A stretch of DNA of 64,000 nt, taken from positions 87,496,893-87,560,892 of the forward strand of contig CM077594.1 in assembly GCA_039654915.1 (NCBI GenBank), written 5' to 3'. The notes beneath the pieces are model-generated. The model was not told the DNA's origin. It made no database searches and worked only from the letters and a program-made list of their open reading frames with translations. The DNA is from Aquilaria yunnanensis (taxonomy: Eukaryota; Streptophyta; Magnoliopsida; Malvales; Thymelaeaceae). Below, one piece after another: positions 11,801 through 22,900 of this stretch. How positions within the stretch are numbered: the stretch's first letter is position 1; the number at the start of each line of letters is the position of its first letter. The position numbers and the translations under genes are program-made.

Positions 11801-14800
11801 AACTAAATTTCTCATCTTAACAAAACAAAGAAAAACTACCAAGAGCATGAAAACTTCAAAGTACTTTGAGAGGTTTTTGGTGTTTCTTATTTTTGTTTCA
11901 GTTTCTACGGCAATAGATTACCGTGATATTATTAAAGAAAAACATTGTGATGCTACTATGAAGGTTCATTGTGCAGATGAGATTGTGGCAAATATTTTTA
12001 GGGCAGGATTTGTCTCAAATGAATGTTGCAAGGAGCTTATAAGAATCAGAATAGAGTGTCACGAGGCATTATTGGCGCGTCTAGTTCATACAGTGCCCAA
12101 ATACAGAGTGAATGATGCAACTGAAGTTGCAATAAAGAGTGTGTTATCATGGTATCAATGTTCAGATATTGTGCACAACAGTTCCTAAAACTGATTTGTT
12201 TATCCATTCATAAAATATCTTCCGTAAAATAAGTAATCTCAATATAACAAGGTCTCATTTGACCTGACCGTGCCTTGGAGTTGTACAACTATATATTGCT
12301 GTTAATAATATCCTACTTTGGCTAATAAAAAGTAGTCTCACAATTTTATAGAATGTAATCTACAAATTTTATTATTGTTTTAGTAGCAGATTTCATTGTA
12401 TGTTTTTAAGCATGTAGGACAGGCATCATAAGAGGGCAGTTAGATTCTTTATAAGCCATCACATTCAAAGAAACAGGACACTGCAAATTAACCGGAAGAA
12501 GAAAGTGCATTAACAACTACAGAAGGCGGGAACTGGACACAACTCCTCTTGGTTATCAGTGGCCAAAGATTTACACTGAACCAGGATCTAGTTTCTGAAA
12601 GATAAGAATATAATTAATTGAGGAACCAAAACCAAGTCACATGCTTATCTTTGGGTTTCATCACTCTTGAGAATGAATGACTAAATCATTGCACGAAAGC
12701 AAATATAACATGATCGGAGCAAATAAACAACTTCACTTGAGTGGGCAATAAAAGAATGTACGGCAAATTCCATATTATAACCAGAAACTACCTCATAAAT
12801 TCTCTTGAACTCCATATATGACGAGCTGACCCTTATCAGCCCAAGTGCTATGTATTTACGAGCAGGTGAACTTGCAGAAACCTGTTTTAGAATCTCCCTG
12901 CAAAGAAAGTCATGATTTATTAATAGGTTGAACAAACAGACTCTAATCGAAAGAGTCTGAAGGAACAAATAAGTAGAGCAGATCACTGATTCTTGTTAAT
13001 TGTGTAAATATCATTAAGATATGATATTCATTAAGTGTTTCAATAGGAACCTATGTTCACTAACACAATTATACAACAAGCATTTCGTGAAGTTGATAGG
13101 AGAATCTTGTAGTGCTATTTATCTACCGGAGATCACCCAGCAACAATATTTGTAGGTTGATACAATAACTACATGTGGTTAGGCCATTATCTCTGTGACA
13201 GTTTAGGGTTCACGGAAATATTGCTTTTATTTGACTGTATTTGCTGTGAGATAAGTGACAAGTAACTAGCAACCACCACGAAGGTCCCCCATTAACATAG
13301 GTAGGATGAAAAAGAAAAGGACGCACTTGTACAGTGTATCGTATACTAAAGGAACAGATATGAGGTATTGCGGCTGATAGCGCCGCAGATCAACCTACAA
13401 GGCGAAGGAAATCACCATGAGACTTCAATATCATCAATATGGTTTGTTCAATCAGGACATCATGGTGACAATCATAAAGTAGAACTACTTTATTCCCGTT
13501 CAGTCAACTCATCATAACTCTATCAAGTAAAAATATTCCACAGAAACATGAACAAAACTAACAATAGATACCTTCAAATTTTTCACCGTTGTATATATTT
13601 GTTCAATCCCTTGTGTAAATAGGAAATACTCACAAGCTCGTTCATACACATGCCATGATGGAAGCATGCTCAAAAATCTTTCCCCAGCTTCAGCAAGCAC
13701 AATTTCCTTCAAATTTTTTATCTGTAATGCAAGTCACACATAAGTGACAATACATGTGTCTACATAGAAATTAGAGGGGAGCTGTTTACCTGATGCAAAA
13801 GATTCTTGTGAGTAAGCATAACACCTTTTGGGCTGCCAGTAGTTCCACTTGTGTACACAATTGTAGCAATATCATCTGAACTTGAGGGTTCATATCTCTG
13901 AAACTGTCCTGATAGTAGATTCAGTATCAGTTTCTATTAATGTTATCAAGGAATGATACTTAAAATCATCATAAGTCCAAGGAAATAACAGAAGAAAATG
14001 TAGAAACAACATGCTGCCTAAGAAACTTTTAAAGAGACGTAATAAGGAAAACAAGCAGGATGATTAATTGTTGGTATGGACAATGCAAGTGACACAGATG
14101 AAAGTTACCAGAAAATTTCTTTTTTCTCGTATTAATTTTATGACAAGATCAACAATGATGTTTATCTTTTCCTGATTAGTCATGCTATGTTCCTTGGTCC
14201 AACAATTAAATAGAGTATGGACAATGTGAGTGACACAGATGAAGTTACCAGAGACTTTCTCTTTTCTTGTATTAATTTTATGACAAGATCATCAATGATG
14301 GTTTCCTTTTCCTGATTAGTCATGCTATGCTTCTTGGTCCAACAATTAAATCGGAAACAACAATATAAAGAATATGAAGATTATGGTTACATAACCCAGG
14401 CCCAGCACTTAAAAGAGTATTCAAATTCTGAGAGAGAACAGATTGCACTTAGATATACAGCTTGCAAACTTACTAGCATGCTGAAGATCAGAAAGAGCCA
14501 AAAGGCTCTCTCTTCCAAACTCCATGATTTCATCATAACTGAAAACAGGAACACCTTCCATTCTATCAACAGCTAGGCTAGACTTTTCTCCCCAAAGTAG
14601 AATGACAAATTTAAATGCTGCTCTAGAGCAGAATGTTTCTGAAATCCGGTTGAAAAATTCAGGATTGTCCACAGCTAGTCCAACACTGTAGTAACATAGA
14701 ATAAATTCAAAGACCCATGTAATCCACCATCCGGATGAAGAGGTTAGAGCAGGTATGAATTGTAAACCAACAAAACACCAATAACAAAAGCATTTGAGTA

Positions 14801-16523
14801 TGAAATATTAGCAAGTGGATGAATAAGAACTGCAAAAGAAACTCAAACTTTCCTGGTTAAGTTCATTTAGTTTTTGAGAAGTGCAGGACAAGGAATTAAG
14901 TTGTTGAGCAGGAAAACCAAAACTAACCCTGCCCCATGGACAGAAAAGATTGTGAAGAGAGATGCTGATTGCAGTGACAACATAAGAACCAGAAGTTCAC
15001 ATGTTCCAGGCTTATTACAATTGCACGCAGCTAAAAACTAAGAAGACACTTAGGGGGCCCCCGGGGGAGGGGGGGGGGTGGATAAAACACAAAACATTTG
15101 ATAAACGATTGAGAAAGAAAAAAAAAAAAAAGAAAAGCAATGTATTCATAAAGATATCTGCTAACAAACCTTTCTGAATGCTTGTATATTTGCAAAAGCT
15201 CTTCTAGTGACGACCTTGACCCCCTGACAACATCAATTGCCCCTGTGGCCATTATACCTGACCACACGAATAAAAAAAATAGTGAGCCTCACATTCAAAT
15301 CTACTGAAAAATAGAAGTGATTAAATTCTGTACAAGAAACTCCTTCGTCTAAGGTAATTGTGCAGGTTGGCCATAAAGATTCTAGATGTGGCAAAGGATT
15401 ATATTCTAGCACAGGGTCTCAAGATCATGCATAACTGGATAGAGATACTCATCTGACCCTTTATGTGATGGACAAATTTTTGTGATACCATGTCAATCCA
15501 ACCTATTACAGAGGTAGCATGATTTCCTAGCCAATCTGGCTTTAAACCAAAAGGGAAAAAAAAAAAGCAATTTTTTCACCAAAGGCAATGACATCTACCT
15601 TAAACCAAGTGCTTCTGTTTAAGGAGAAGAGAAATGTAAGTGAAAGGATTCAGGCATTGCCACTCTTGCAGACAATTTGAACAGGTTAAGCAAAATTCCT
15701 GGTAGGATTTATGTTAGAGAAACCAGACAGTTGCATAGTATTTCAGCTGTCGACACATAAAACATATAGAAAGGGAAATAGAACATAATCAGCAAGAAGA
15801 GAACCCAAAAACAGCCCACTGTACCAAGGAAGTCAACAGATAGACAAATTACACGTACCTTGATCTGCAACAAGCCAGCGGCTTGAATTATCCGCAAAAA
15901 GTGCAACCTTCTCACTCGGCTTTAGTCCAATTACTCTTAGACCTTCAGAAAAATCCAGAATTTCCTGCTCCAGCTGCAACTCGAAAGGGGCAAAATGAAC
16001 TTTCTTTTTCCATCTGTAAAGAAACTGGTCTTGATATGATGAGACTGCTACAGAGTAAGAACTCCATCTTGCTTGGTTACCTGTTTATAAGTCATCTTTG
16101 TTGGAGGATCATGGTATGGATCCACCAGAGCAGACCGATCACCATACTTTTCTCCTGAAGACCTCCAAATGTCGGGCACCGCTCTCCATTTATCAGAGGC
16201 CAATAAGTCAATATTGCCATTACTTGAAGCAGCCTCCTCCTCTACCGAAGGGGCGCTCTTTCTTATCTCCAACTCTTCTGTCTACGACAACCAACAAAAA
16301 GAAAGTTTCATCTTTCAACCAAAGCATAGAAAGTTAGCAAGAAGAATACTGAATCCCTAAAAGGGTATCCAAGAATCACCTTAAATTCGCAGAAAACTCT
16401 AACTTTACGAGGTGGGTTAGTCCGTACTCTATTCGACTTGGAAGAAGAGAAATAGAACTGAAAGGCGCAGTTTTTCTTGAGGGAGGTAAACGAAGAAGTT
16501 GGCGCCAATGACAGGGCAGCCAT
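5880..16523 (-). CDS. AAE15: Plastid long-chain acyl-activating enzyme, AAE15/AAE16 type, 18 exons
   Basis: This gene is a likely long-chain fatty acid:[acyl-carrier-protein] ligase, which uses ATP to activate free fatty acids in plastids. Exons on the minus strand: 16523-16380, 16281-16081, 15973-15859, 15257-15170, 14685-14474, 13908-13790, 13721-13572, 13394-13327, 12897-12792, 8666-8508, 8172-8119, 8031-7951, 7579-7442, 6967-6808, 6597-6518, 6374-6229, 6119-6062, 5972-5880. All introns are GT-AG, the phases agree throughout, and the total is 2172 nt (723 aa), about the length I recall for Arabidopsis AAE15/16. The AMP-binding P-loop [11 protein letters not shown] is at residues 272-282, GYGLTE at 481-486 and the TGD motif at 562-564. 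The N-terminus ([14 protein letters not shown]) is Ser/Thr-rich and basic, like a transit peptide. An in-frame ATG at 16574 is a possible alternative start. The gene appears intact. AAE15 and AAE16 cannot be told apart here. Confidence 0.93.
6747..6760. repeat. CA microsatellite in an AAE intron
   Basis: A short CACACA run lies in the intron just 3' of the exon ending at 6808 (minus strand). It is a simple repeat with no evident role. Confidence 0.8.
9020..9029 (+). promoter_or_regulatory. TATA box of secreted-protein gene copy 1
   Basis: TATATAAATA stands about 75 bases before the chosen ATG and is preserved in the second copy at 11764. The preserved spacing in both copies supports a real core promoter inside the AAE intron. 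Confidence 0.6.
9103..9444 (+). CDS. Small secreted six-cysteine protein, prolamin-like/ECA1 type, copy 1
   Basis: This is an intronless gene of 113 codons. Residues 1-22 form a hydrophobic signal peptide ([13 protein letters not shown]), followed by a mature part of about 90 residues. Cysteines sit at 34, 42, 60, 61, 71 and 105, giving C-x7-C-x17-CC-x9-C-x33-C. That pattern fits the plant prolamin-like domain (ECA1 gametogenesis-related), whose members are secreted and often act in reproductive tissue. An upstream in-frame ATG at 9073 exists, but the 9103 ATG is chosen because it aligns with the only ATG of copy 2. The gene lies antisense within intron 9 of the AAE gene, with its own TATA box. 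Family membership is inferred from cysteine spacing and a signal peptide; function is unknown. Confidence 0.75.
   Translation: MTTSKYFVNFLVFLIFVSISTAKNYRDIIKEKHCDATMKVHCADEIVANIFTAGSVSNECCKELIRIGIECHEALLARLVHIVPKYRVNDSTEVAIKSVLSWYQCSDIVHNSS
9690..11520. other. Intronic spacer between the two secreted-protein genes
   Basis: This is AT-rich sequence within AAE intron 9 and between the duplicated units. Short ORFs (for example 10113-10304 and 11262-11538) have no recognisable features. I see no gene or clear repeat in it. Confidence 0.5.
11764..11773 (+). promoter_or_regulatory. TATA box of secreted-protein gene copy 2
   Basis: TATATAAATA lies at the same distance from the start codon as in copy 1, in a conserved leader (GCTAGTATATAAATAAG). 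Confidence 0.6.
11847..12188 (+). CDS. Small secreted six-cysteine protein, prolamin-like/ECA1 type, copy 2
   Basis: This is an intronless 113-codon gene, the tandem partner of 9103-9444. It keeps the signal peptide ([13 protein letters not shown]) and all six cysteines at identical positions (34, 42, 60, 61, 71, 105). The two proteins differ at 11 of 113 positions by eye (2, 8, 9, 19, 23, 24, 52, 55, 68, 82, 91). Several changes alter charge (V8E, T52R, G68R) while the reading frame is undamaged, so both copies look under constraint. It lies antisense within AAE intron 9, so transcription of either gene could interfere with the other. The biochemical role is not known. Confidence 0.75.
   Translation: MKTSKYFERFLVFLIFVSVSTAIDYRDIIKEKHCDATMKVHCADEIVANIFRAGFVSNECCKELIRIRIECHEALLARLVHTVPKYRVNDATEVAIKSVLSWYQCSDIVHNSS
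14075..14352. repeat. Tandem duplication, 2 x 141 bp, in an AAE intron
   Basis: The segment from TATGGACAATG to AACAATTAAAT occurs at 14075-14215 and again at 14216-14352 with a few differences. It lies in the intron between the exons ending at 14474 and starting at 13908. No coding role is seen. Confidence 0.8.
15051..15080 (+). repeat. G/C homopolymer tract in an AAE intron
   Basis: The block GGGGGCCCCCGGGGG is followed by a run of about ten G. It contains a perfect GGGGGCCCCC palindrome and could form a hairpin or G-quadruplex on the plus strand. It stands out in an AT-rich intron. An assembly or sequencing artefact at the homopolymer is also possible. Confidence 0.6.
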
Positions 16524-16777
16524 TTCAGTTGCAGGGGAAGGGCGAAGGCAGTGAGTGTTGAAACAAAATTTCAAAGGTCCGTGCTTTTAGATTGACGTTA
16601 CTAATATCTGCAATAAGGGATAGCGTTTGTCAGAGGGAGGAATGGTTTGTGAAGAATGCAACTAACCCGAACTGGCTGCGGTCATGCCATACGCGCGGCT
16701 GCCTTGCTTGGAAGCAATCTTTTTGTGGGGGGAAAAAATCGGAAGCAAGCTTTGTGTGAGGGGGTAAAAAATGAAAA

Positions 16778-17393
16778 TGGCATAAATATCAAATTTACCA
16801 ATAATGTTTAAGGTAGGAAGCAGATATATTATTATAGATTTTTTTTTTAATCTCTCACTAATGTTTTAAAATGAGTTGAATATGCCACCGTTGGTTTGAA
16901 ATATTAAAAAATGGTAAAAATAGCAGATTTTGAAATCTTGAGGTTATTATGCATCTTTCAAAAAATATCAAAACCTTTAAGATTTTTGTTAAAAAAATGT
17001 CTGATCTTCACCATCAGAGCTTCGGCCTTTGTCACTGTCTTCATTATCAGTGCCCTAGCCCCATCCCCACCCTCCTTTTGTTTCGGCTGTCTAATCTTTT
17101 CGCTAGCATTCGATTGAGAGAGAGAGTCTAATTATAAAATGTGTTTAAAATTTGTTAAAACTTGCATTATTACCCTAAAATTTTAAATTTTGTTATTTTT
17201 AACTTTTTTGGTTTTCTTTTTAACATTTTCCATTAACTTTTTAACGATCAGTAACATATCCGCTCTTAATTTGGAACTTTAGTGACATATCCGATCTATT
17301 TTAAAATATTAGTAGGAGATTGAGGCTAAAAAAATTATAGTGGCATATCCGTTCCCAACCCAAAACATTTATAGCAAATTTGATATTTCCACC
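16778..17393. mobile_element. Mutator-type MITE with perfect 9-bp target duplication
   Basis: Inverted arms of about 115 bases are seen: the left begins TGGCATAAATATCAAATTT and the right, read on the minus strand, begins GGTGGAAATATCAAATTT, with similarity extending through phrases such as AATATTTTAAAATAGAT. The element is flanked by AAATGAAAA at 16769-16777 and 17394-17402. A perfect 9-bp duplication with long arms is the Mutator-like hallmark. It has no coding capacity and sits about 250 bases upstream of the AAE start codon, so it may lie near that promoter. Confidence 0.85.
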
Positions 17394-17710
17394 AAATGAA
17401 AACTATTTCGTTGGAGATTGTATTTTTTAAATGATTACTATTTTAAACCTCTAACAAAAAAAGAAAAATATTTAAAGTTAAAGTTACATTCATATAATTT
17501 AAAAAATTTATACTTTTTTATTTTTTATATTATCATATATAAATTTTTAAAATTTTAATTTAAACCATCCAACAATTATGAGATAAGTCTAATGTGCATC
17601 CTACTTTTTATACTTATATATATTTGTATTACAATACTACCCTTTATAGCATAAAACAAGTGTGAACACATCAAATCTTGTGTTTTCCTAAAAATTAAGG
17701 ATATATACTG

Positions 17711-18117
17711 ATAGTTAATGTGGGGTGGTATGGGCCAAGGCCCATGGCTTTGTGAACAATGAACTAAGAGATCCTGTAACCAAAGAAAATGCCAGAGCCT
17801 CAAGATGTTTTCTTGGGGGAAATCCTCCGATGATCAAGTTAGTTTTAGATCAAGGAAAAATAAATGGAGCAATGCTTGGTGAAATCTCGTATATCGGGAT
17901 TGGTGAGATTGGTCTATTTATATAGTTGTGAGAGGATCTAGGAAGATTGTTCCCAAAAAAGAATTATCCTGTGATTTTGGGATTTTATTTTCTTTTTGGG
18001 TTTCTTCCTGGGTCCGATTGGAGCTGGGCTCATCACGCCTCATTATAGGCTTTATTGTTGGTCCTCTTTGGTATGGGCATTTTCACTCTAGGCCACGCAT
18101 AGGTCTTCATGCTACCA
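17711..18117 (-). repeat. Tat-like element, 3' LTR (left on the map)
   Basis: This 407-base LTR begins TGATAGTTAATG and ends CATGCTACCA on the plus strand. It matches 24832-25098 joined to 35231-35379, including the phrases GATCAAGTTAGTTTTAGATC and GATTTTGGGATTTT. It gives the uninterrupted form of the sequence the Athila-like element later entered. Confidence 0.88.
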
Positions 18118-18140
18118 ATAACTTCCCATCTTTTAAAAAA
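18118..18140 (-). promoter_or_regulatory. Polypurine tract of the Tat-like element
   Basis: On the minus strand the bases just before the 3' LTR read AAAAGATGGGAAGTTAT. This is a purine-rich plus-strand primer expected next to the 3' LTR and it supports the minus orientation. Confidence 0.6.
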
Positions 18141-18570
18141 AAGTGGCTTTGAGTATTACATTTTCAATGAGGGCTCAAAACGCTACTGTATTTCTCCATG
18201 ATTTTCCTCTCAAGTATTCTGTCACTTCGTGGCTAGGTACAATCCCCATCTATGTCATTCCCATGCCTCTCATACTTTGTCGTATATAGTGGGCTACAAC
18301 ACCTCATTCAACGACTTCTAGATGAAGGCATCAAAACATCGTTGATTCATAGAAGGCCACCATCATTCCTTTATCTTTGATACACGTGCTAATTTTAACG
18401 GTCGAGATAAAAGATGAAGCGACGGCTATTTAATGTTGCTCTAGGGAAATAACTCAGTATAACTCTTTGACAACTGCTTCTTGCCACATGTCCAACTCCT
18501 AGTGGCCTAAATATTTGCCATAATGATGATGGTGATTTTTTAGGGGTTACCTAAGAGTCGTGGTCCTTTC

Positions 18571-18580
18571 TATATATAGG
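18571..18580 (+). promoter_or_regulatory. TATA box before the antisense ORF of the Tat-like element
   Basis: TATATATAGG is followed by a long pyrimidine-rich leader and an ATG about 340 bases downstream. It points in the opposite direction to gag-pol and would serve the antisense ORF. Confidence 0.4.
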
Positions 18581-18912
18581 GGTAAGGATTTTACCTTTTT
18601 TCTTTCATTATTTTACTGTTATTCACTACTCTCATCCTTTTTGTATTCCTCTACTACTTTTACACAAAGTTCTTTTCCTGGTGCTGCTTAGTTCTTTGCC
18701 CACAGTTTCTTTGTTCATTTCCTTGCAAGTAGTTTGATTCAAGTAATGTATTTTGGCTTCCCGTACTTGTTTTTTTTTTCTTTCTTTATTAGCATGTTAC
18801 AATTTTTACATTTTGGGCTACATTGTGTGTTGTGTTGCATGGTTTTTCTTATTCTTCTACCATCCATCATATGCTAGCATCAACCTTTACCATTTCTCCA
18901 CTAGTTTTTCCA

Positions 18913-19700
18913 TATGGCGCCTTCATGATCTTCATCGAGAAAGGCTGACGCCAGTCATGTTTTTGCCTCCCTTGTCAAGGTAAGCAAGACAGATGTCTTT
19001 AGGGAAGTGTTTACCCCTAACTTTATGGTGCAAAAGGTGTAAAGATGTCTTTCACTAAGGAGACCCTATCGACTAACCTTAAAAGGTTCTTTTGGCCGAA
19101 TGAGGTGGTGGCTACCCTCAATAGGATGGAGGCATTAGATGATAGGGGCCTTATTGAGGGAGATCTGAGGACTGACTTCTTTACTGTCTTCGTGAGCTAG
19201 TTATAAACTGGGCTTCGATTCCCCCTCCATCCATTGGTAGAGCAATTTTGCGAGCACTACTAGTTGCCGTATTCTCAACTAACCCTAAACTCCTTTACCC
19301 ATATACACGCCTTTATTCTCTACTCCAAGATGGCCATGATTGCTGGAGGTCTTTTTCCAGTTTTATATGTTAGCTTTGAAAAAGGATTCGTTATTCTTCC
19401 ACGTGGCCCCTGTCAACCATGAAAGGAACAAATCCTTTCTATTCATCCACTATAAGGATTCGTGAGCTGAATAGAAGGATGCTTTCTTTTACACCCTGAA
19501 GAAGGCAGCGTGGGCTTCCCGTGTGAGTGGGCATCGACCACTCAATAGGCCCTAGTTCAAAGACCTTTGATAGACGAAGGCTTCAAGGGTCATCGAGTTT
19601 ACACCAAACTTCTCACTTGGTTGGAGTAGGTGGTGGAGAACCCAAACTTCACATAGTTGTTCCCCATCCATTACATAAAAATGGGGGGAGACGTCATTGA
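18913..19700 (+). pseudogene. Antisense extra ORF of the Tat-like element, broken
   Basis: Lying between the integrase region and the 3' LTR, this stretch codes in the direction opposite to gag-pol. Fragments in different frames include LKRFFWPNEVVATLNRMEAL (near 19080-19140) and FPLHPLVEQFCEHY followed by QLTLNSF (near 19215-19300). The second resembles the plant transposon-protein phrase of the type PLHPF...Y.L...QL.PN. Extra antisense ORFs in this position are known from Tat-lineage gypsy elements. The ATG at 18913 is followed after three codons by TGA, and further stops and shifts break the frame. No function is known. Confidence 0.6.
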
Positions 19701-19989
19701 AGTAGGTAGGGATTAACATAGCCCACTTGTCTTACCCTTGGCATGCTGAGCCCCATTAATTCACTTCGGAGCAGAAAAGAGCATTGGTGGAGTTCTTTGA
19801 GATAGCATGCAGACTTAGGCATCTTCTCTTAATTCTACTAGTAAATCCAATCTTCCTTCTAGTGCTTTGTTTTTTCCTTTGGCATCAAATGCTCAAACTC
19901 GAAGGGTCAGATATGTAGTTTCCACGGGTATGAGCACATCTATTCCATACACCACAGTAAAAAGACTCTCGCTAGTTGGCTTTCTTGAC

Positions 19990-22900
19990 ATCATTCTATA
20001 GCCCCATAGAACTAAGCAGTTGCCCGACCCACTTTTCTCTGGCCTCTTTCAACATCTTTTTTAGGCCTTATTTTATGGTCGGATTGATGACTTCAACTTG
20101 TCCATTTGACCATGGATTGGCTACAAGTGTGAAATAGAGGCGCATTCCCTTTTTTTTCACAAACCGACGCACTTGCTAGTTTTCAAACTATTTACCAGTG
20201 TTTGTGACAATGGCTTTCAGGCATCTGAATCAACAAATTATGTTTTTCCACAAGAATTTTAGGATTTGAAGGGTCATGATCGATGCCAATGGCTTCACTT
20301 CCACCCACTTGGTGAAGTAGTCCATGGTCACTATACAATACTTCACTTGTCTAAGGGCTGTAGGGAGTGCTTCAATCAGGTCGAGGCCTTACATAGCGAA
20401 TGGTCAAGGATTAGCTACTAGTGAAATGCCAGAGGATTGCAACTTTTGTATCCGAGCATTAAGCTAATAGGAGTGGCATCATTGGATAAGCCTTCTAATG
20501 TCTCCCCGAATCATTGGCCAAAAGTATCTTTGTCACAATGTCTTATAGGCCAGGGAGTCAACGCCAATGTGTACTCCACAATCTTCTTGATGGATTTCCT
20601 GAAGCACTTCTTGCCCTTCCTAAGGTGTTAAGCATCGTTGTAGAGGTAAAGAGATCCCTCACCTGTATAATTTTCTTCCTATAATAACGAACCTTACCGA
20701 CCACATCCTGGTCCTATTTGTTTTCCTTGGGTGTTATAATTGATGGATCGATAGTTCCACAAGTTCTTTCATTAAGGCTTCTTTTCAGCCTTTTAAGAGG
20801 GCATCCACCTTCACATTTTGGAACCTCAGAACCTTCTAGACCTGCACGAGATCAAACGTTTATATTAAGTTCTTTGCTATGATCAAATACTTACAAAAAG
20901 GTGGGATCTTTGACTCCTACTGCTGCCATGGCTTGATTCGTTATCAACTGGAAGCCACTATATATTTTCAGGCATCATGTTCCTTGCTCGACCAGCCATC
21001 CGTAGTCCCACTAGGAGTGTTTTGTACTCAGTCTTATTGTTCGTAACTAGGAATTAAAAATTTATTCTGAAGATGACCTCCATACCAAAGAGTCATTGTA
21101 GTACAACCCTAGTGCCTTGGTATTCGGGTCTAAATGCTCCAATAACATACATATCCCAAGGTGGGACATCACATAAGTGCTTTTCCTCAGTTGCTTTTGC
21201 AGGTGTCATTTCTACAACAAAGTTGGCCAAGGCTTAAGCCTTTATCACTCTCTAGGGTTCATACTAAATGTCAAATTCTTTGAGCTCAATACACCATTTA
21301 GCCAGTTGTCCAGATTGGTGGCGCTTTTACAAGATGTCTCAGATGGGCAACTCTATTTGAATGATGATCCCATATGTTTGAAAATAAGGTCTTAATTTCC
21401 TGGATGCTATCACAAGGGCAAAGACTATCTTTTGAAGGATAGGGTATCACAATTTTGCTAATTGAAGTGCTTAGCTAATATAATAGACAATTCATTACTC
21501 ATGTCTTTGCTTCTTGACAACTCCGGCAATAATAGAACCTTCTATAACAGCTAGGTACAAGTCAAGCAGTTCGTCAAGCTTTGGCTGTTTCAGTGTTAAG
21601 AGGAGTCGTAGGTACTCTTTGATTTGTCCAATGGCTTCGCAACACTCATCCGTCCATTCAAACATCGCTTCTTTCTTAAGTATTTGAAAGAATGGTCAGC
21701 AACGATCTCTAAATTGTGACATGAACCATCTTAGGGCATTCAACCTAGTTGCTAGCTTTTGGACATTTTTCTTGTTTTGGGGGTCAAGCATTATTCTAAT
21801 TGGCTTCGTTTTGTCTAGGTTAGCACCAATCTTTCTTTTGAAGACCATGTAACCTAAAAATTTCCTGGCTCATACTCTGAAAGTACACTTTCAAGGATTT
21901 AACCTTATATCAAATTGTTTTATTCTCTAGAAGGTCTTTCACAAGTCATCAAAGTGATGATCTATCGCCCTATTTTTAACAATCATGTCATCTACATAGA
22001 CCTTTATGTTTTAGCCAAATTATTCTAATGGGATTTTTTTCATGAGCCTCTAGTAGGTGGTTCCCGTATTTTTTAAACTAAAAGACATCCTCTAATAGTA
22101 ATACAAGGTTTTTCCTATGGTAAAGGTCATCTTTTCCTCGTCCTGTGGATTCATCCAATCTAATGGTAGACAATAAAGGCATCTATAAAGGATAGAATTT
22201 TAAATTCTGTAATGGCATTGACCAATTGATCTATGGACCACAACGTGTAGGAATTTTTAAGGCAGGCATTGTTCAGGTTCGTATAGTTAATGCACATGTG
22301 TCATTCTCCACTTTCCTGTTTCACCAAGACCACATTAGCAAGCCACTCTAGGTATCGTACTTCCCAACAAATGCCCACTTTTTATAATCTCCTAACCTCT
22401 TCCCCAACGAAGTCTCTACTTTCAAGTGTCTTGCTTTACTTCTTTTTGTTGGACTAGTCAAACATATGGGCTAACTTGCAATTTATAAGTGACAATTTTC
22501 AGATATATTCCTAGAATATCATTAGAGATCCATGCAAAAACATCCATGTTAGCCTGCAAGAAGTCAATAAATGATAACTTTACCTCATAAGGAAGATATT
22601 TGTCGATCTTTACATTTTTGCCAGGGTCAACTTTGCCCATTTTCGACATCCTTAAACAAGGACACACAGGGGTCATTGTTATGGGATTACTTCTTCCTCC
22701 TTTTCTAATTTGTCAAAGCCGGGTTGCTATCCCTTGGTTCCCATACGCTGGCCATCTAACTTTACTACACTAAAGCCTGGTTTATGTAAACATTAGCATC
22801 CCTGATAAAAGTCGCAAAAACCTTCATTAGTCATTTAACGTCTAATTTGATATGAAGCTGTACCGAAGATAGCCTTCTGAGTATGGCGTTGCATAATGAT

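Larger units (their letters stand above)
11521..12400 (+). repeat. Duplicated segment, copy 2
   Basis: This is the partner of 8774-9683, in the same orientation, with the same leader, TATA box, coding region and 3' flank. The two copies differ by scattered substitutions and small indels. Confidence 0.85.
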
